Below the pieces are notes generated by a model. The model saw only the letters and a program-made list of their open reading frames with translations, did no database searches and was not told the origin of the DNA. Both the position numbers and the translations under genes were made by a program. Positions 1-6,193 of a stretch of DNA of 64,000 bases are shown piece after piece (within the stretch, counting starts at the first letter, position 1; every line of letters begins with the position of its first letter). The stretch covers positions 1 through 64,000 of IMG/VR virus record IMGVR_UViG_3300025117_000061; one strand, written 5' to 3'. The stretch comes from a virus.

Positions 1-90
1 GCGGGTGGAGCCACGGCTAGAGCTGTCCCAATTTACGATGAATCCGGAACGCTCCTTGGATATATTCCGGTGTATGCCGTCCAATGGTGA
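1..90 (+). CDS. C-terminal end of an unidentified protein, cut by the window edge
   Basis: Reading from base 1, frame 1 is open for 29 codons and ends at TGA 88-90. The visible peptide includes PIYDESGTLLGYIPVYAVQW, a compact hydrophobic beta-type tail end with no lysine-rich or zinc motif. It lies on the plus strand, like the virion block at the right end of the window. If the genome is circular or circularly permuted, this could be the end of the late operon. That link is inference. Family unknown. Confidence 0.5.
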   Translation, partial: AGGATARAVPIYDESGTLLGYIPVYAVQW

Positions 91-98
91 TGCATCTC

Positions 99-124
99 GG
101 GGCATCCGGCCAACCCGGAGCCCC
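99..124. terminator. Stem-loop in the convergent gap 91-369
   Basis: GGGGC (99-103) pairs with GCCCC (120-124), and TCCGG (105-109) with CCGGA (115-119), around the loop ccaac, leaving one bulged base. It lies between a plus gene ending at 90 and a minus gene ending at 370, where a terminator is expected. There is no clear run of T after it, so a factor-independent terminator is not certain. The remaining gap holds no reading frame I would call. Confidence 0.3.
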
Positions 125-369
125 ACCCTTTATACAGATTCCGACCGGCCGCCGAGCTGCGCGTCTAACGCTGCCCATCAACCTGATACGGCGACTGGCC
201 GGTACTTCGAAGCACAAATTTGACTCACTTAAAATCTCATCTTCGGAGGATATCCACATCAGTGGATTATGTGTCCGTTCCGGGGTGGTCCCTGGATTTC
301 CAACTCATCGCTCGTTCTCCTTGTTGTGCACCACGTTGATTTCACAGAGGAACCCGTGGGGGCTCAACC

Positions 370-612
370 CTACAAATACACCTTCAAGGCATGCACGACG
401 CCTCGAAAGATAAAGTCTTTCGACTGCTGCTCGCGGGGCAGTTGATCGAATGGCACCATGCACGGATGCTGCTTGAGATCGGGGCGCTTCTCCGGGCCGT
501 AGGTCCATCCTTCATCGGTCTTCTGTTTCATCCAACTGATGTGGGACGCTTCCGGGCCGAAATCGCCCATCTCGTGCAGATCGACACCCATCCGGCCCGA
601 CATCTCCATCAT
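370..612 (-). CDS. RyR-domain protein
   Basis: The C-terminal half carries a RyR (ryanodine receptor repeat) domain of the phage and bacterial kind: GWTYGPEKRPDLKQHPCMVP followed by FDQLPREQQSKD and FRGVVHAL. The stretch GPEASHISWM before it is also usual in phage RyR proteins. The biochemical role in phages is not established. The 80-residue frame starts at an ATG ATG lying directly against GGGGAG. A better start, with AAGGAGGCAAGG before it, lies at 634 in another frame (MSLEAW). Removing one G from the GGGG run would join the two, so the N-terminus may be broken by an indel. Confidence 0.75.
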   Translation of the reverse strand: MMEMSGRMGVDLHEMGDFGPEASHISWMKQKTDEGWTYGPEKRPDLKQHPCMVPFDQLPREQQSKDFIFRGVVHALKVYL

Positions 613-630
613 CTCCCCATGCTTCTAAAC

Positions 631-852
631 TCATCCTTGCCTCCTTGGTCTTGCGGCATTGTGCCAGTCTCTCCCCTCTGGAGTCTCTTTTATCCATCGC
701 TCATACGGCAAACGGCTGTCCATCCAATCCGTTCTCGGCTGTCCACTTTGAGGCTCGGGATGATCATGAACTCTGGCCCGTTCACCATTCGGATCATACC
801 ACTCATCGCACATGGCGCAACGGGACCAACCTTTCGGAATCCAACTCCTCAT
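631..852 (-). CDS. Small protein with a CxxC/HxH motif
   Basis: 73 residues. The start overlaps the stop of the upstream gene (ATGA), which indicates translational coupling. The N-terminal part has CAMC and VHDH, a possible zinc site, and the rest is rich in Trp, Pro and Arg. Its stop overlaps the well-placed ATG at 634 that probably begins the RyR gene. No family recognised. It is the second or third gene of a short minus operon led by a helix-turn-helix gene. Confidence 0.6.
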   Translation of the reverse strand: MRSWIPKGWSRCAMCDEWYDPNGERARVHDHPEPQSGQPRTDWMDSRLPYERWIKETPEGRDWHNAARPRRQG

Positions 853-1187
853 TGTCCCGCTTCTTCCTTCTTCACAACCACTTCTTGCTCTTGCCAGTCA
901 AGCTTTTTGGTAGCCACGACAACAAACCGATATTTATCACTAAACCGGAGCCCGCGCCGACACGACGGCCACGTTAAATCAACAGTCATGTTATCGAATG
1001 GGATATAGTTCGCATACGAAGCCCCAATGGTTAGATAGGATGTGTTTTCCCACCATTCGATAAAGTAGTCAATCCCACATGCTGAGAACTGGATTTTGCG
1101 CTGGAATGACTCTTCTTTTAGTGATGATCTTAATGGACGACATCCCTCCTTTTCCAGTAGATCAACTATTTCCTGGATATCTTGCAT
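849..1187 (-). CDS. Conserved-looking phage protein, function unknown
   Basis: 112 residues with a strong ribosome site (AAAAGGAGGGATC, then ATG). The sequence is mixed alpha/beta, with no signal peptide or membrane segment. An acidic N-terminus (DIQEIVDLLEKEG) is followed by several aromatic strands and a Lys/Glu-rich tail. It overlaps the end of a small frame upstream and couples to the next gene by ATGA. Function not recognised. Confidence 0.7.
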   Translation of the reverse strand: MQDIQEIVDLLEKEGCRPLRSSLKEESFQRKIQFSACGIDYFIEWWENTSYLTIGASYANYIPFDNMTVDLTWPSCRRGLRFSDKYRFVVVATKKLDWQEQEVVVKKEEAGQ

Positions 1188-1361
1188 CTGATCCCTCCTT
1201 TTCTTTTAGAATATCACTCAACTTCCGCCGAGTGATCCCGACATACTCCCGCGCCAGTTTCGCCGGCCATTCATGACTGCTTCTCTTTTCGCCCACCATC
1301 CACCAGATTCGCTCAGAGTTTGCGACCCGACCTGATGGCGTGAGGAATGCGGTTTAGCCAT
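1162..1361 (-). pseudogene. Small HTH-like protein, apparently split by one base
   Basis: An ORF too short for routine calling runs from ATG at 1299 to TGA at 1162 and contains EWPAKLAREYVGITRRKLSD, which resembles a compact helix-turn-helix. The same frame is open upstream (FLTPSGRVANSERIWW) but has no start codon. An ATG at 1361 (MAKP) lies one base out of frame. Adding one base near 1350 would give a continuous protein of about 66 residues. It is either a frameshifted gene, a sequence error, or a short gene starting at 1299. Confidence 0.45.
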
Positions 1362-1410
1362 CGCTGGCTTGCCCAGGACCGTCAGCGTAGCCGTTGGAGC
1401 GGGCGTTTAG

Positions 1411-1623
1411 TTACTTCTTCTTTGCTTTGATCGCCTTCCCGGCCAACAGGTTATCGACGCGCTTTTCCTGACTGGCGGGGATACCAACTGTGGTCCAATT
1501 CGCTATTGTGCGCTCTGTGACTCGTAGCTTGTCAGCCACATCCTTCCACGTACCGTATCTCTCACGCAGCGCGAGAAGTCTCAAGTCAATCGTTTTAATG
1601 CTTCTTTCCAGCTTCCGCCCCAT
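1411..1623 (-). CDS. Helix-turn-helix transcription regulator
   Basis: 70 residues from the ATG that follows AAGGAGATCGAGG. The middle holds a helix-turn-helix (TWKDVADKLRVTERTIANWT) and the tail is basic (KAIKAKKK), as in small Cro/YdaS-like phage regulators. It is the first gene of the minus operon. Its promoter (1652-1680) overlaps one copy of a TTTCATGAA motif and a second copy lies 23 bp further out, so self-regulation and control of the divergent plus promoter are likely (inference). A role in a lysogeny switch cannot be shown, since no integrase was seen. Confidence 0.75.
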   Translation of the reverse strand: MGRKLERSIKTIDLRLLALRERYGTWKDVADKLRVTERTIANWTTVGIPASQEKRVDNLLAGKAIKAKKK

Positions 1624-1651
1624 CCTCGATCTCCTTTCAGTTTCGGTGAAA

Positions 1652-1680
1652 ATATTAAAGCAGATTTCATGAAAGGTCAA
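1652..1680 (-). promoter_or_regulatory. Sigma70-type promoter for the left minus operon
   Basis: On the minus strand TTGACC (1675-1680) and TAATAT (1652-1657) are 17 bp apart, a near-consensus arrangement about 30 bp before the helix-turn-helix gene. Confidence 0.6.
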
Positions 1681-1697
1681 ATTATATTTTCATGAAT
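1665..1697. promoter_or_regulatory. Operator candidate: two TTTCATGAA repeats
   Basis: The palindrome TTTCATGAAA (1665-1674) and the near copy TTTCATGAAT (1688-1697) are centred 23 bp apart, about two helical turns. The first lies between the -35 and -10 of the minus promoter; the second is just upstream of the plus TTGACA at 1705. A dimeric regulator bound here could control both directions. Confidence 0.45.
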
Positions 1698-1704
1698 TTT
1701 CCAC

Positions 1705-1733
1705 TTGACATGCTCGTAATTTTCGCCGATTCT
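1705..1733 (+). promoter_or_regulatory. Candidate promoter for the plus early operon
   Basis: A perfect TTGACA (1705-1710) is followed after 17 bp by GATTCT, a weak -10. It lies 45 bp before the first well-supported ribosome site of the long plus-strand operon, and no other promoter is evident there. Confidence 0.4.
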
Positions 1734-1777
1734 TTATCCACCATCGAAAACAACCACAACTCAAAAGGAGGAATCTT

Positions 1778-1819
1778 ATGGCTCCAGAAACGCCGCCGCC
1801 TCCGAGACATCGCCCATGA
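1778..1819 (+). CDS. Leader peptide candidate (13 residues)
   Basis: ATG preceded by the excellent ribosome site AAAAGGAGGAATCTT opens a 13-codon frame, MAPETPPPPRHRP, ending at TGA 1817-1819 in an ATGA overlap with the next small frame. The run of prolines could stall ribosomes and work as a leader rather than as a protein. An AACCACA motif lies just upstream of the ribosome site. Confidence 0.4.
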   Translation: MAPETPPPPRHRP

Positions 1820-1917
1820 ATCTAGGCGACGAAACCGAGCATCCTGAAAACACTGGCTCTTCAGAGCCGTCAAGAATGTGGGGGCATCGAGGGCACGAGG
1901 AACGGATGACAAAATGA
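1816..1917 (+). CDS. Small hydrophilic protein (33 residues)
   Basis: It starts in an ATGA overlap with the leader frame and ends in an ATGA overlap with the next, so the three form a coupled chain. The sequence is polar (MNLGDETEHPENTGSSEPSR at the start) with no recognised family. The chained overlaps are the main evidence that it is translated. Confidence 0.4.
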   Translation: MNLGDETEHPENTGSSEPSRMWGHRGHEERMTK

Positions 1918-1961
1918 GATGGAAACGCATTCTTATTTTCATGCTTATTCGCACCCGCTAA
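1914..1961 (+). CDS. Tiny hydrophobic peptide candidate (15 residues)
   Basis: The frame MRWKRILIFMLIRTR, coupled by ATGA to the frame before it, is a short hydrophobic stretch between basic ends, as in very small membrane-active peptides. The gap 1962-2085 after it holds no convincing gene. Confidence 0.3.
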   Translation: MRWKRILIFMLIRTR

Positions 1962-2085
1962 GTGAGCGACCTGGACCCCCGCTTTAAAACCTGCCGCAAA
2001 AACAGAGCGGCGCCGGAGCGGGTAACCGGACTCGATTCCCCTGCGAGTGTCAGGGGTAATCTAACCACACAAAAGGAGAAGAACC

Positions 2086-2370
2086 ATGTATGAAGGGGAA
2101 GCATTACGAGCAGAAACATCGAAAGTAGAGGAATCCATGGAGTTCCACTCTTTACTCAGGAGAACCACCGAGGTCACCGAACAGGCCACAAGTGTTAGGA
2201 TCGACGCCAATCGAAAGATCAATGTGCTTGTTGGTCCGCGACTGGAAGAGAGCAACAAAGCCATTGACAAGGCTCCTAAACCGTCCAGCCTTTACGGTGA
2301 GGTTCTGTCCCTACTGGACTCTATCTCTCAGTCCCTCAACTCCATTTCCAGTCAGATCGGCCGGCTGTAG
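2086..2370 (+). CDS. Coiled-coil-like small phage protein
   Basis: 94 residues after AAAAGGAGAAGAACC-ATG. The sequence is mostly helical and polar with no membrane segment; the C-terminus SLLDSISQSLNSISSQIGRL is an amphipathic heptad-like helix suited to oligomerisation. An AACCACA motif lies before its ribosome site. Function unknown. It is the first full-sized gene of the plus early operon. Confidence 0.7.
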   Translation: MYEGEALRAETSKVEESMEFHSLLRRTTEVTEQATSVRIDANRKINVLVGPRLEESNKAIDKAPKPSSLYGEVLSLLDSISQSLNSISSQIGRL

Positions 2371-2440
2371 CGTAGCCAAGATCAGATCATCGCAAGGGCA
2401 GCTCCGACGTGGGGCCGCTCATAAAAGGAAGGGGAAACCA

Positions 2441-2611
2441 TTGAGAGCCGTATTGTTTCTTTCGGCTATGTTGCTTGTAGATGCTATTGAGAAGGCTACG
2501 GTTTTAGCTACAGGGAAAGAGTGGCCACCGGTTCCAGAGGGCGTCACGGGTGGATCATTAGTTATGTTGGCCGTCTTCTTTATTATGGATTTCATTGAAT
2601 TATTAAAATAA
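2441..2611 (+). CDS. Small two-helix membrane protein
   Basis: 56 residues from TTG, chosen because AAGGAAGGGG lies at the right distance. Hydrophobic segments are at about residues 2-14 and 38-54, joined by a polar loop (ATGKEWPPVPEGVTGG). Size and topology recall small holin-like proteins, but the early position argues against lysis. Function unknown. Confidence 0.6.
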   Translation: MRAVLFLSAMLLVDAIEKATVLATGKEWPPVPEGVTGGSLVMLAVFFIMDFIELLK

Positions 2612-2627
2612 GACGGGGGGGGGGTAG

Positions 2628-2795
2628 ATGATTGAGTTCCTATCAAACCATCCAGGATATGTCGGGTTCATTGTGGGGGTGTTTGTCGGCGCCCCGATTG
2701 GAGTCCTTGCTGTGTGCCTGCTACAGATGGCGGCTATTGGGTCAAGGTCACAGGAGGATGATGGGGCTCGGGGTAATCCGGTCGATGGTACATAG
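2628..2795 (+). CDS. Small single-pass membrane protein
   Basis: 55 residues. A run of ten G before TAG-ATG supplies the ribosome site. One long glycine-rich membrane helix (GFIVGVFVGAPIGVLAVCLL) is followed by a polar tail (SRSQEDDGARGNPVDG). It resembles the DUF3789-type tiny phage membrane proteins in layout. Function unknown. Confidence 0.65.
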   Translation: MIEFLSNHPGYVGFIVGVFVGAPIGVLAVCLLQMAAIGSRSQEDDGARGNPVDGT

Positions 2796-2814
2796 AAAAA
2801 TAGGGGGGGTATTT

Positions 2815-3375
2815 GTGTCTGTAGAATTGAAGTCAACTAACCCAATGATTCTTCTTCATGGCGCAGGTCCATCCGGAGTCATGTGCCGTCATTGTGACCA
2901 TCTTGATCCGGGCAAGGTCAAGGGTAACGCCCATTGCAAGAGGGCCGCAGAGCACACGACCGGACCCGAGTGGAAGCAGTACCGTAAGGGTGGTCATCGG
3001 CTCATGTGGGCACCGTGCTCCTTGTTCTCGGGAGAGACGAGCTATACTTACGTCTGCTCTGGTCCGTGCGGCAAAGAACACACAATCAGCCTTATCGCAA
3101 AAGGCGCACGCAGATTCACCGGATGGTGCAAAGCTTGTGGTGAAATCTCCGGGAAGGCCAAGAGGGACAAGGCGAAGAAGTCATTGGTGCTTCCTGAGTT
3201 CAATGGGTGTCATCCGGTCAAGACTTTTCGAGAGGGAAACCGATGCCCTCAAGAATGTGAAAACAGGCCGTTGTGCTTAAACTATACGGCTAAACGGGAT
3301 TGGCCCGGATTCAAAGCCAGCAAGAAGGAGGGGGGTTATGACTCAGTTCGACAAAGTAAGACATATCATCATTGA
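2815..3375 (+). CDS. Cysteine-rich, probably zinc-binding protein
   Basis: 186 residues from GTG after AGGGGGGGT. Cysteine pairs occur in three groups: CRHC and GNAHC near residue 25, CSGPCGKEH and WCKACG in the middle, and CPQEC with PLCLNY near the end. This suggests two or three zinc sites and possible nucleic-acid binding. Its last 38 bases overlap the next gene. The same frame is open upstream to 2632, but that part is a shadow of the membrane gene before it. Family not recognised. Confidence 0.65.
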   Translation: MSVELKSTNPMILLHGAGPSGVMCRHCDHLDPGKVKGNAHCKRAAEHTTGPEWKQYRKGGHRLMWAPCSLFSGETSYTYVCSGPCGKEHTISLIAKGARRFTGWCKACGEISGKAKRDKAKKSLVLPEFNGCHPVKTFREGNRCPQECENRPLCLNYTAKRDWPGFKASKKEGGYDSVRQSKTYHH

Positions 3376-3826
3376 CATTGGAGAAGGCGTACCGTTTACG
3401 GTTGACTCAATTGTAAAGAAAGATGGGGATCTGGCTCGCGTTACAGTTTCATCGTACATGAGCAAACTCAAGAATGCAGGGGCACTCAAGAAACAAGAGA
3501 TAGGGTACGTCTGCGAAGACTTGGATCGAATCACGTTCTTTGGGAAGTGTTCGTCTAAAGATGTTCAATCTCAACCCACCAACCCCGTGACGCCCATCCC
3601 CACCAACGGGACCGGACTCGATGCGTTGAAAGACATGGTGGAAAGCCTGGACTGGCTCATTAATGAGCACATTCCCGCGCTTGAGGCCAAGAATCAGAAG
3701 CTTAACGAAGAGAACCGATCCATGTACTGCTTTCTTAACAAGTTCACGGGACAACTCAGCAAGGCCAAAGAGATCCGCATGGCCACGGCAAGGGAAGAGG
3801 ACGACAAAGAAGCTATTGTGAATTAG
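3338..3826 (+). CDS. Winged-helix protein with C-terminal coiled coil
   Basis: 162 residues after AAGGAGGGGGGTT-ATG. Residues 1-65 fit a winged helix-turn-helix: PFTVDSIVKKDGDLARVTVS, then SYMSKLKNAGALKKQE. A Pro-rich linker (QPTNPVTPIPTNGTG) leads to a coiled coil from about residue 90 (IPALEAKNQKLNEENRS). The layout suggests a dimeric DNA-binding protein. Target unknown. The start overlaps the preceding gene. Confidence 0.7.
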   Translation: MTQFDKVRHIIIDIGEGVPFTVDSIVKKDGDLARVTVSSYMSKLKNAGALKKQEIGYVCEDLDRITFFGKCSSKDVQSQPTNPVTPIPTNGTGLDALKDMVESLDWLINEHIPALEAKNQKLNEENRSMYCFLNKFTGQLSKAKEIRMATAREEDDKEAIVN

Positions 3827-3845
3827 GAGAAAAGGGAGGGGAACA

Positions 3846-4028
3846 ATGACGTGCCCAGTTTGCAAGCAAGGAGTCAAGCGTCTCAAAGCCATAGCGCTCT
3901 TGGTGGTCACTAACGGCCAGCATCAACGAGCCTCGGCAGGGGTGAGTTGCCCGAAGTGCGGAGACATGTTCGTCGTGGCAAGGACCGTTGACCATGGTCA
4001 GGCGAAGCACAAGTGGAGGGTCGCATGA
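3846..4028 (+). CDS. Zinc-ribbon protein
   Basis: 60 residues with two CxxC pairs, CPVC (residues 3-6) and CPKC (about 35-38), spaced as in a zinc ribbon, and a basic C-terminus. AAGGGAGGGGAAC provides the ribosome site. It couples to the next gene by ATGA. Role unknown; binding of nucleic acid is the usual use of such folds. Confidence 0.65.
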   Translation: MTCPVCKQGVKRLKAIALLVVTNGQHQRASAGVSCPKCGDMFVVARTVDHGQAKHKWRVA

Positions 4029-4273
4029 ACAGAATCGAGTGGAACGGAAAACCGGCAGACCATATCAACCAGATGGCAGAACATTGGGGCAATTCTGGTA
4101 ATGGACATCATTGTGAGTCGTGCGAAAGATCGGACGGCCTTCACGATTACCACGAACAAAGTTCACCGGAAAACGAGATCACCAGGCTCCGCAAAGCCCT
4201 GGCCGACATTCTTGGCTGCTCGTCCCTCAGAAAAGCATGGGGCGTGGCAGAGGAGGCATTGAAAGATGCTTGA
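4025..4273 (+). CDS. Small phage protein with a Cys/His patch
   Basis: 82 residues from ATG 4025, which has GGAGGG seven bases upstream and overlaps the previous stop. HHCESCERSDGLHDYH near residue 30 may bind zinc, and the C-terminal part (EITRLRKALADILGCSS) is a helical segment. No family assigned. It overlaps the next gene by 8 bases. Confidence 0.65.
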   Translation: MNRIEWNGKPADHINQMAEHWGNSGNGHHCESCERSDGLHDYHEQSSPENEITRLRKALADILGCSSLRKAWGVAEEALKDA

Positions 4274-4526
4274 GAACATAACAACGGAAGAATTGAGGGC
4301 CGAACTGGATCGCAGGGAGAATGCAGAGAAAGAGATTGCCAAGCCCAAACAGCTTGAGTCCATGGATTTCACAGCCCTTCGCAGTCTATGTCAACGCTAC
4401 ATAGACGACATAGACAAAGTTGGCGGATACGTTGATGAAAATTACCGTCACTACATCTATGAGACAGCTATCTCTGCCATCTTTGGGAAGGGAGTGTGGG
4501 AATGGATCAATCAAAAGAGAAAGTAA
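4266..4526 (+). CDS. Small helical phage protein
   Basis: 86 residues, strongly charged at the N-terminus (TTEELRAELDRRENAEKEIA), then a second helical region ending EWINQKRK. No cysteine motif and no membrane segment. Its start overlaps the previous gene and its end overlaps the next, so it belongs to the same coupled series. Function unknown. Confidence 0.65.
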   Translation: MLENITTEELRAELDRRENAEKEIAKPKQLESMDFTALRSLCQRYIDDIDKVGGYVDENYRHYIYETAISAIFGKGVWEWINQKRK

Positions 4527-4777
4527 CGTTGGCAGTCGGTGCCTTTCTGACCTTCGTTCTCATGGTCATATTCGTGTCCGCTGGCTTCTTCGTCGGCTAC
4601 GGCATGGCAGGCGGAAGGGACAAGTGCGATGCTCAAGCATACGTTGAACGGTGCGAAACTATGCGACAACACGCAATAGTCAACTCTGATTCAGAGGTTC
4701 TAACTCGCGCCGTTATACTGGTTGTCGATTACATTCAGCAAGTCAAGACGCCTGGGTTTCATGGGGAATTGCCATAA
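4502..4777 (+). CDS. Single-pass membrane protein
   Basis: 91 residues from ATG 4502 (AAGGGAGTGTGGGA upstream). Residues 9-32 form one hydrophobic helix (TLAVGAFLTFVLMVIFVSAG) followed by a glycine-rich turn and a soluble C-terminal domain with two cysteines. No cleavable signal site is obvious, so it is probably anchored in the inner membrane. Function unknown. Confidence 0.65.
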   Translation: MDQSKEKVTLAVGAFLTFVLMVIFVSAGFFVGYGMAGGRDKCDAQAYVERCETMRQHAIVNSDSEVLTRAVILVVDYIQQVKTPGFHGELP

Positions 4778-4807
4778 CGCCCATCGGCGCAGCTTGAAGG
4801 GGAAGTG

Positions 4808-5023
4808 ATGTTGATCGTAGTCCCAAACGGAGCATGGGTGGGACGTCTTCTCGGCACCCCGTCACGATGGCGCGGGCCGGCCACGCACGCCATAGATCCG
4901 CTTGATCCAGCCAAGACCCTATGTGGGAAGAATCCAGAGGGGTGGGACTACGAGGACGGTGATATTGGAATCGTTTCATGCAAGGTGTGCAGAAAAAAGA
5001 TTGGAAGGGGAAGCGATGATTGA
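4808..5023 (+). CDS. Small Cys-containing phage protein
   Basis: 71 residues after GGGGAAGTG-ATG. Features are THAIDPLDPAKTLCGK and SCKVCRKKIG, matching a common phage layout in which one His and three Cys make a zinc site. Ends in an overlap with the next start. Function unknown. Confidence 0.6.
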   Translation: MLIVVPNGAWVGRLLGTPSRWRGPATHAIDPLDPAKTLCGKNPEGWDYEDGDIGIVSCKVCRKKIGRGSDD

Positions 5024-5177
5024 GAAAAAGTTCCTGTGTGATTTATGTCGGAAGAAACACGAGATAAGATGCATGGACGGCCCCAATCGAATGATAGGGA
5101 TTCTCTGGACGCCCCTTAATGCGTTAGTGGAGTGCCCACCAAAACAATCAGAGCATCACCTACCCGGCAACGAGTGA
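5016..5177 (+). CDS. Small zinc-finger-like protein
   Basis: 53 residues from ATG with GGAAGGGGAAGCG upstream. CDLCRKKHEIRC gives a CxxC and another Cys/His close by. The rest has no motif. The stretch 5178-5270 after it holds a weak frame from 5214 and a GC-rich repeat (GCCGGCCGGC) but no convincing gene. Confidence 0.55.
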   Translation: MIEKKFLCDLCRKKHEIRCMDGPNRMIGILWTPLNALVECPPKQSEHHLPGNE

Positions 5178-5270
5178 TCGCCAATGCCCTCGATGTAAGG
5201 CGACGGTGAAGCGATGACAAGCCGGCCGGCGCGTCGGCATAAAAAAACTTACGAAAGGAGAAGAATCTTT

Positions 5271-5471
5271 ATGGATACAAGAACAGGCGAAATCCACGAT
5301 TTCCCGTACGAGAAAATGATGGAGCACATGGATTCCATAGACCGGAAATACATGATGCAGCTCAACCCAACACTTGAACAGACCGAGAAACGGAAGGTGG
5401 GCAGGAACGAACCGTGCCCGTGTGGGTCAGGAAAGAAATTCAAACGGTGTCATCTTGGAAAGCCGGCATAG
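5271..5471 (+). CDS. SEC-C motif protein
   Basis: 66 residues starting at the ATG after GAAAGGAGAAGAATCTTT. The C-terminus [18 protein letters not shown] is a clear SEC-C zinc motif, the metal-binding module known from the end of SecA and from many small proteins. Residues 1-40 are acidic and helical. In SecA the motif binds SecB, but the function of small phage SEC-C proteins is not known. Confidence 0.75.
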   Translation: MDTRTGEIHDFPYEKMMEHMDSIDRKYMMQLNPTLEQTEKRKVGRNEPCPCGSGKKFKRCHLGKPA

Positions 5472-5483
5472 GGAGCAATGAGC

Positions 5484-5666
5484 ATGAACGAAAACGATTG
5501 GATCTATGAGTTGGCCCGAAAAGCCTATGAGGCCTACTGCGAATCGACGGGATGGAAAAGCGCGGTCACCGGTGCAGATCTTCCTCTGTTCGATAATTGC
5601 CCCGGCGCGGTCAAAAAAGGGTGGGTCGCGGTGGCCGAAAAGATGCTTTTGGAGATCGGAAAATAG
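5484..5666 (+). CDS. Small phage protein, paralogue-like to the product at 10592
   Basis: 60 residues if it begins at 5484 (8 bases from GGGAG) or 62 from 5478. It contains ARKAYEAYCESTGWK and GAVKKGWVAVAEKM. The gene at 10592 has the same arrangement (MYEAYRAQ, then AMKSGWLAVAHEVE), suggesting the two share a short helical family. No known function. Confidence 0.65.
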   Translation: MNENDWIYELARKAYEAYCESTGWKSAVTGADLPLFDNCPGAVKKGWVAVAEKMLLEIGK

Positions 5667-5695
5667 CCGGCAGGGGTGTCGGCGGGAGGATGAGA

Positions 5696-5779
5696 ATGGA
5701 GTTCTGGCCGGTATACTTTGGAGCACAAATAGCTGTGCATGTCGGGCTCGCTGCCGCATATTTTATTTGGTTTAGTTAG
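5696..5779 (+). CDS. Very small membrane peptide (27 residues)
   Basis: MEFWPVYFGAQIAVHVGLAA continues to a hydrophobic end, giving one membrane helix with almost no soluble part. ATG 5696 has GGGAGG six bases upstream. Function unknown. Confidence 0.45.
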   Translation: MEFWPVYFGAQIAVHVGLAAAYFIWFS

Positions 5780-5792
5780 CCGGGAGGATGAG

Positions 5793-5993
5793 ATGAAAAT
5801 GGGTTGGCCCAGAGGTCGCTACAATGGATGCAGAATCGAGGGGTTCAAGGTGTGCGTCTCGATGCACGTTTTGAGCTGGCGATTTGTCCCGCTCCTGACG
5901 TGGAATTTTGGAGAGCTCGTGTTTATCTGGCTGTGCTTCACGATTCGGGCAAAGTGCGAGTATGAATATCGAAGCCATCAAGCGGGGGAATGA
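5793..5993 (+). CDS. Small membrane-associated protein
   Basis: 66 residues after CGGGAGGATGAG-ATG. Residues 27-48 are hydrophobic (SWRFVPLLTWNFGELVFIWL), flanked by basic ends. The ribosome site region repeats the GGGAGGATGAGA pattern of the preceding tiny gene. Function unknown. Confidence 0.5.
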   Translation: MKMGWPRGRYNGCRIEGFKVCVSMHVLSWRFVPLLTWNFGELVFIWLCFTIRAKCEYEYRSHQAGE

Positions 5994-5995
5994 GA

Positions 5996-6175
5996 ATGGA
6001 AGACCAGAAACGATACACAGTACCACACCCGGAGATCGACAAGCGCCATCCCTACTTACGGAAACCCTCATACGGAGATTCAGCCCGAGCGGTGCGACAA
6101 CTGCGGGCGAGAACGGTCGAGACGGCGTGGAAGGATTGCCACTTTTGCGGGCACTGCTTGCGGAGCTGCGGATGA
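5996..6175 (+). CDS. Small basic protein with a C-terminal Cys cluster
   Basis: 59 residues from ATG 5996 (GGGGG upstream). The end CHFCGHCLRSCG has five cysteines in ten positions with CxxC spacing, typical of a bound zinc. The N-terminal half is basic with several prolines. Function unknown. Confidence 0.55.
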   Translation: MEDQKRYTVPHPEIDKRHPYLRKPSYGDSARAVRQLRARTVETAWKDCHFCGHCLRSCG

Positions 6176-6193
6176 CATCAGGAAGAAAAATAT

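Noticed and set aside
512-697. Independent gene in the frame starting at ATG 634
   Set aside because: Only its first residues look real; the RyR frame carries the conserved domain over the same bases, so a frame break is preferred.
1962-2093. GTG-started 43-codon frame before the 2086 gene
   Set aside because: No ribosome site, and it covers the well-formed ribosome site of the next gene.
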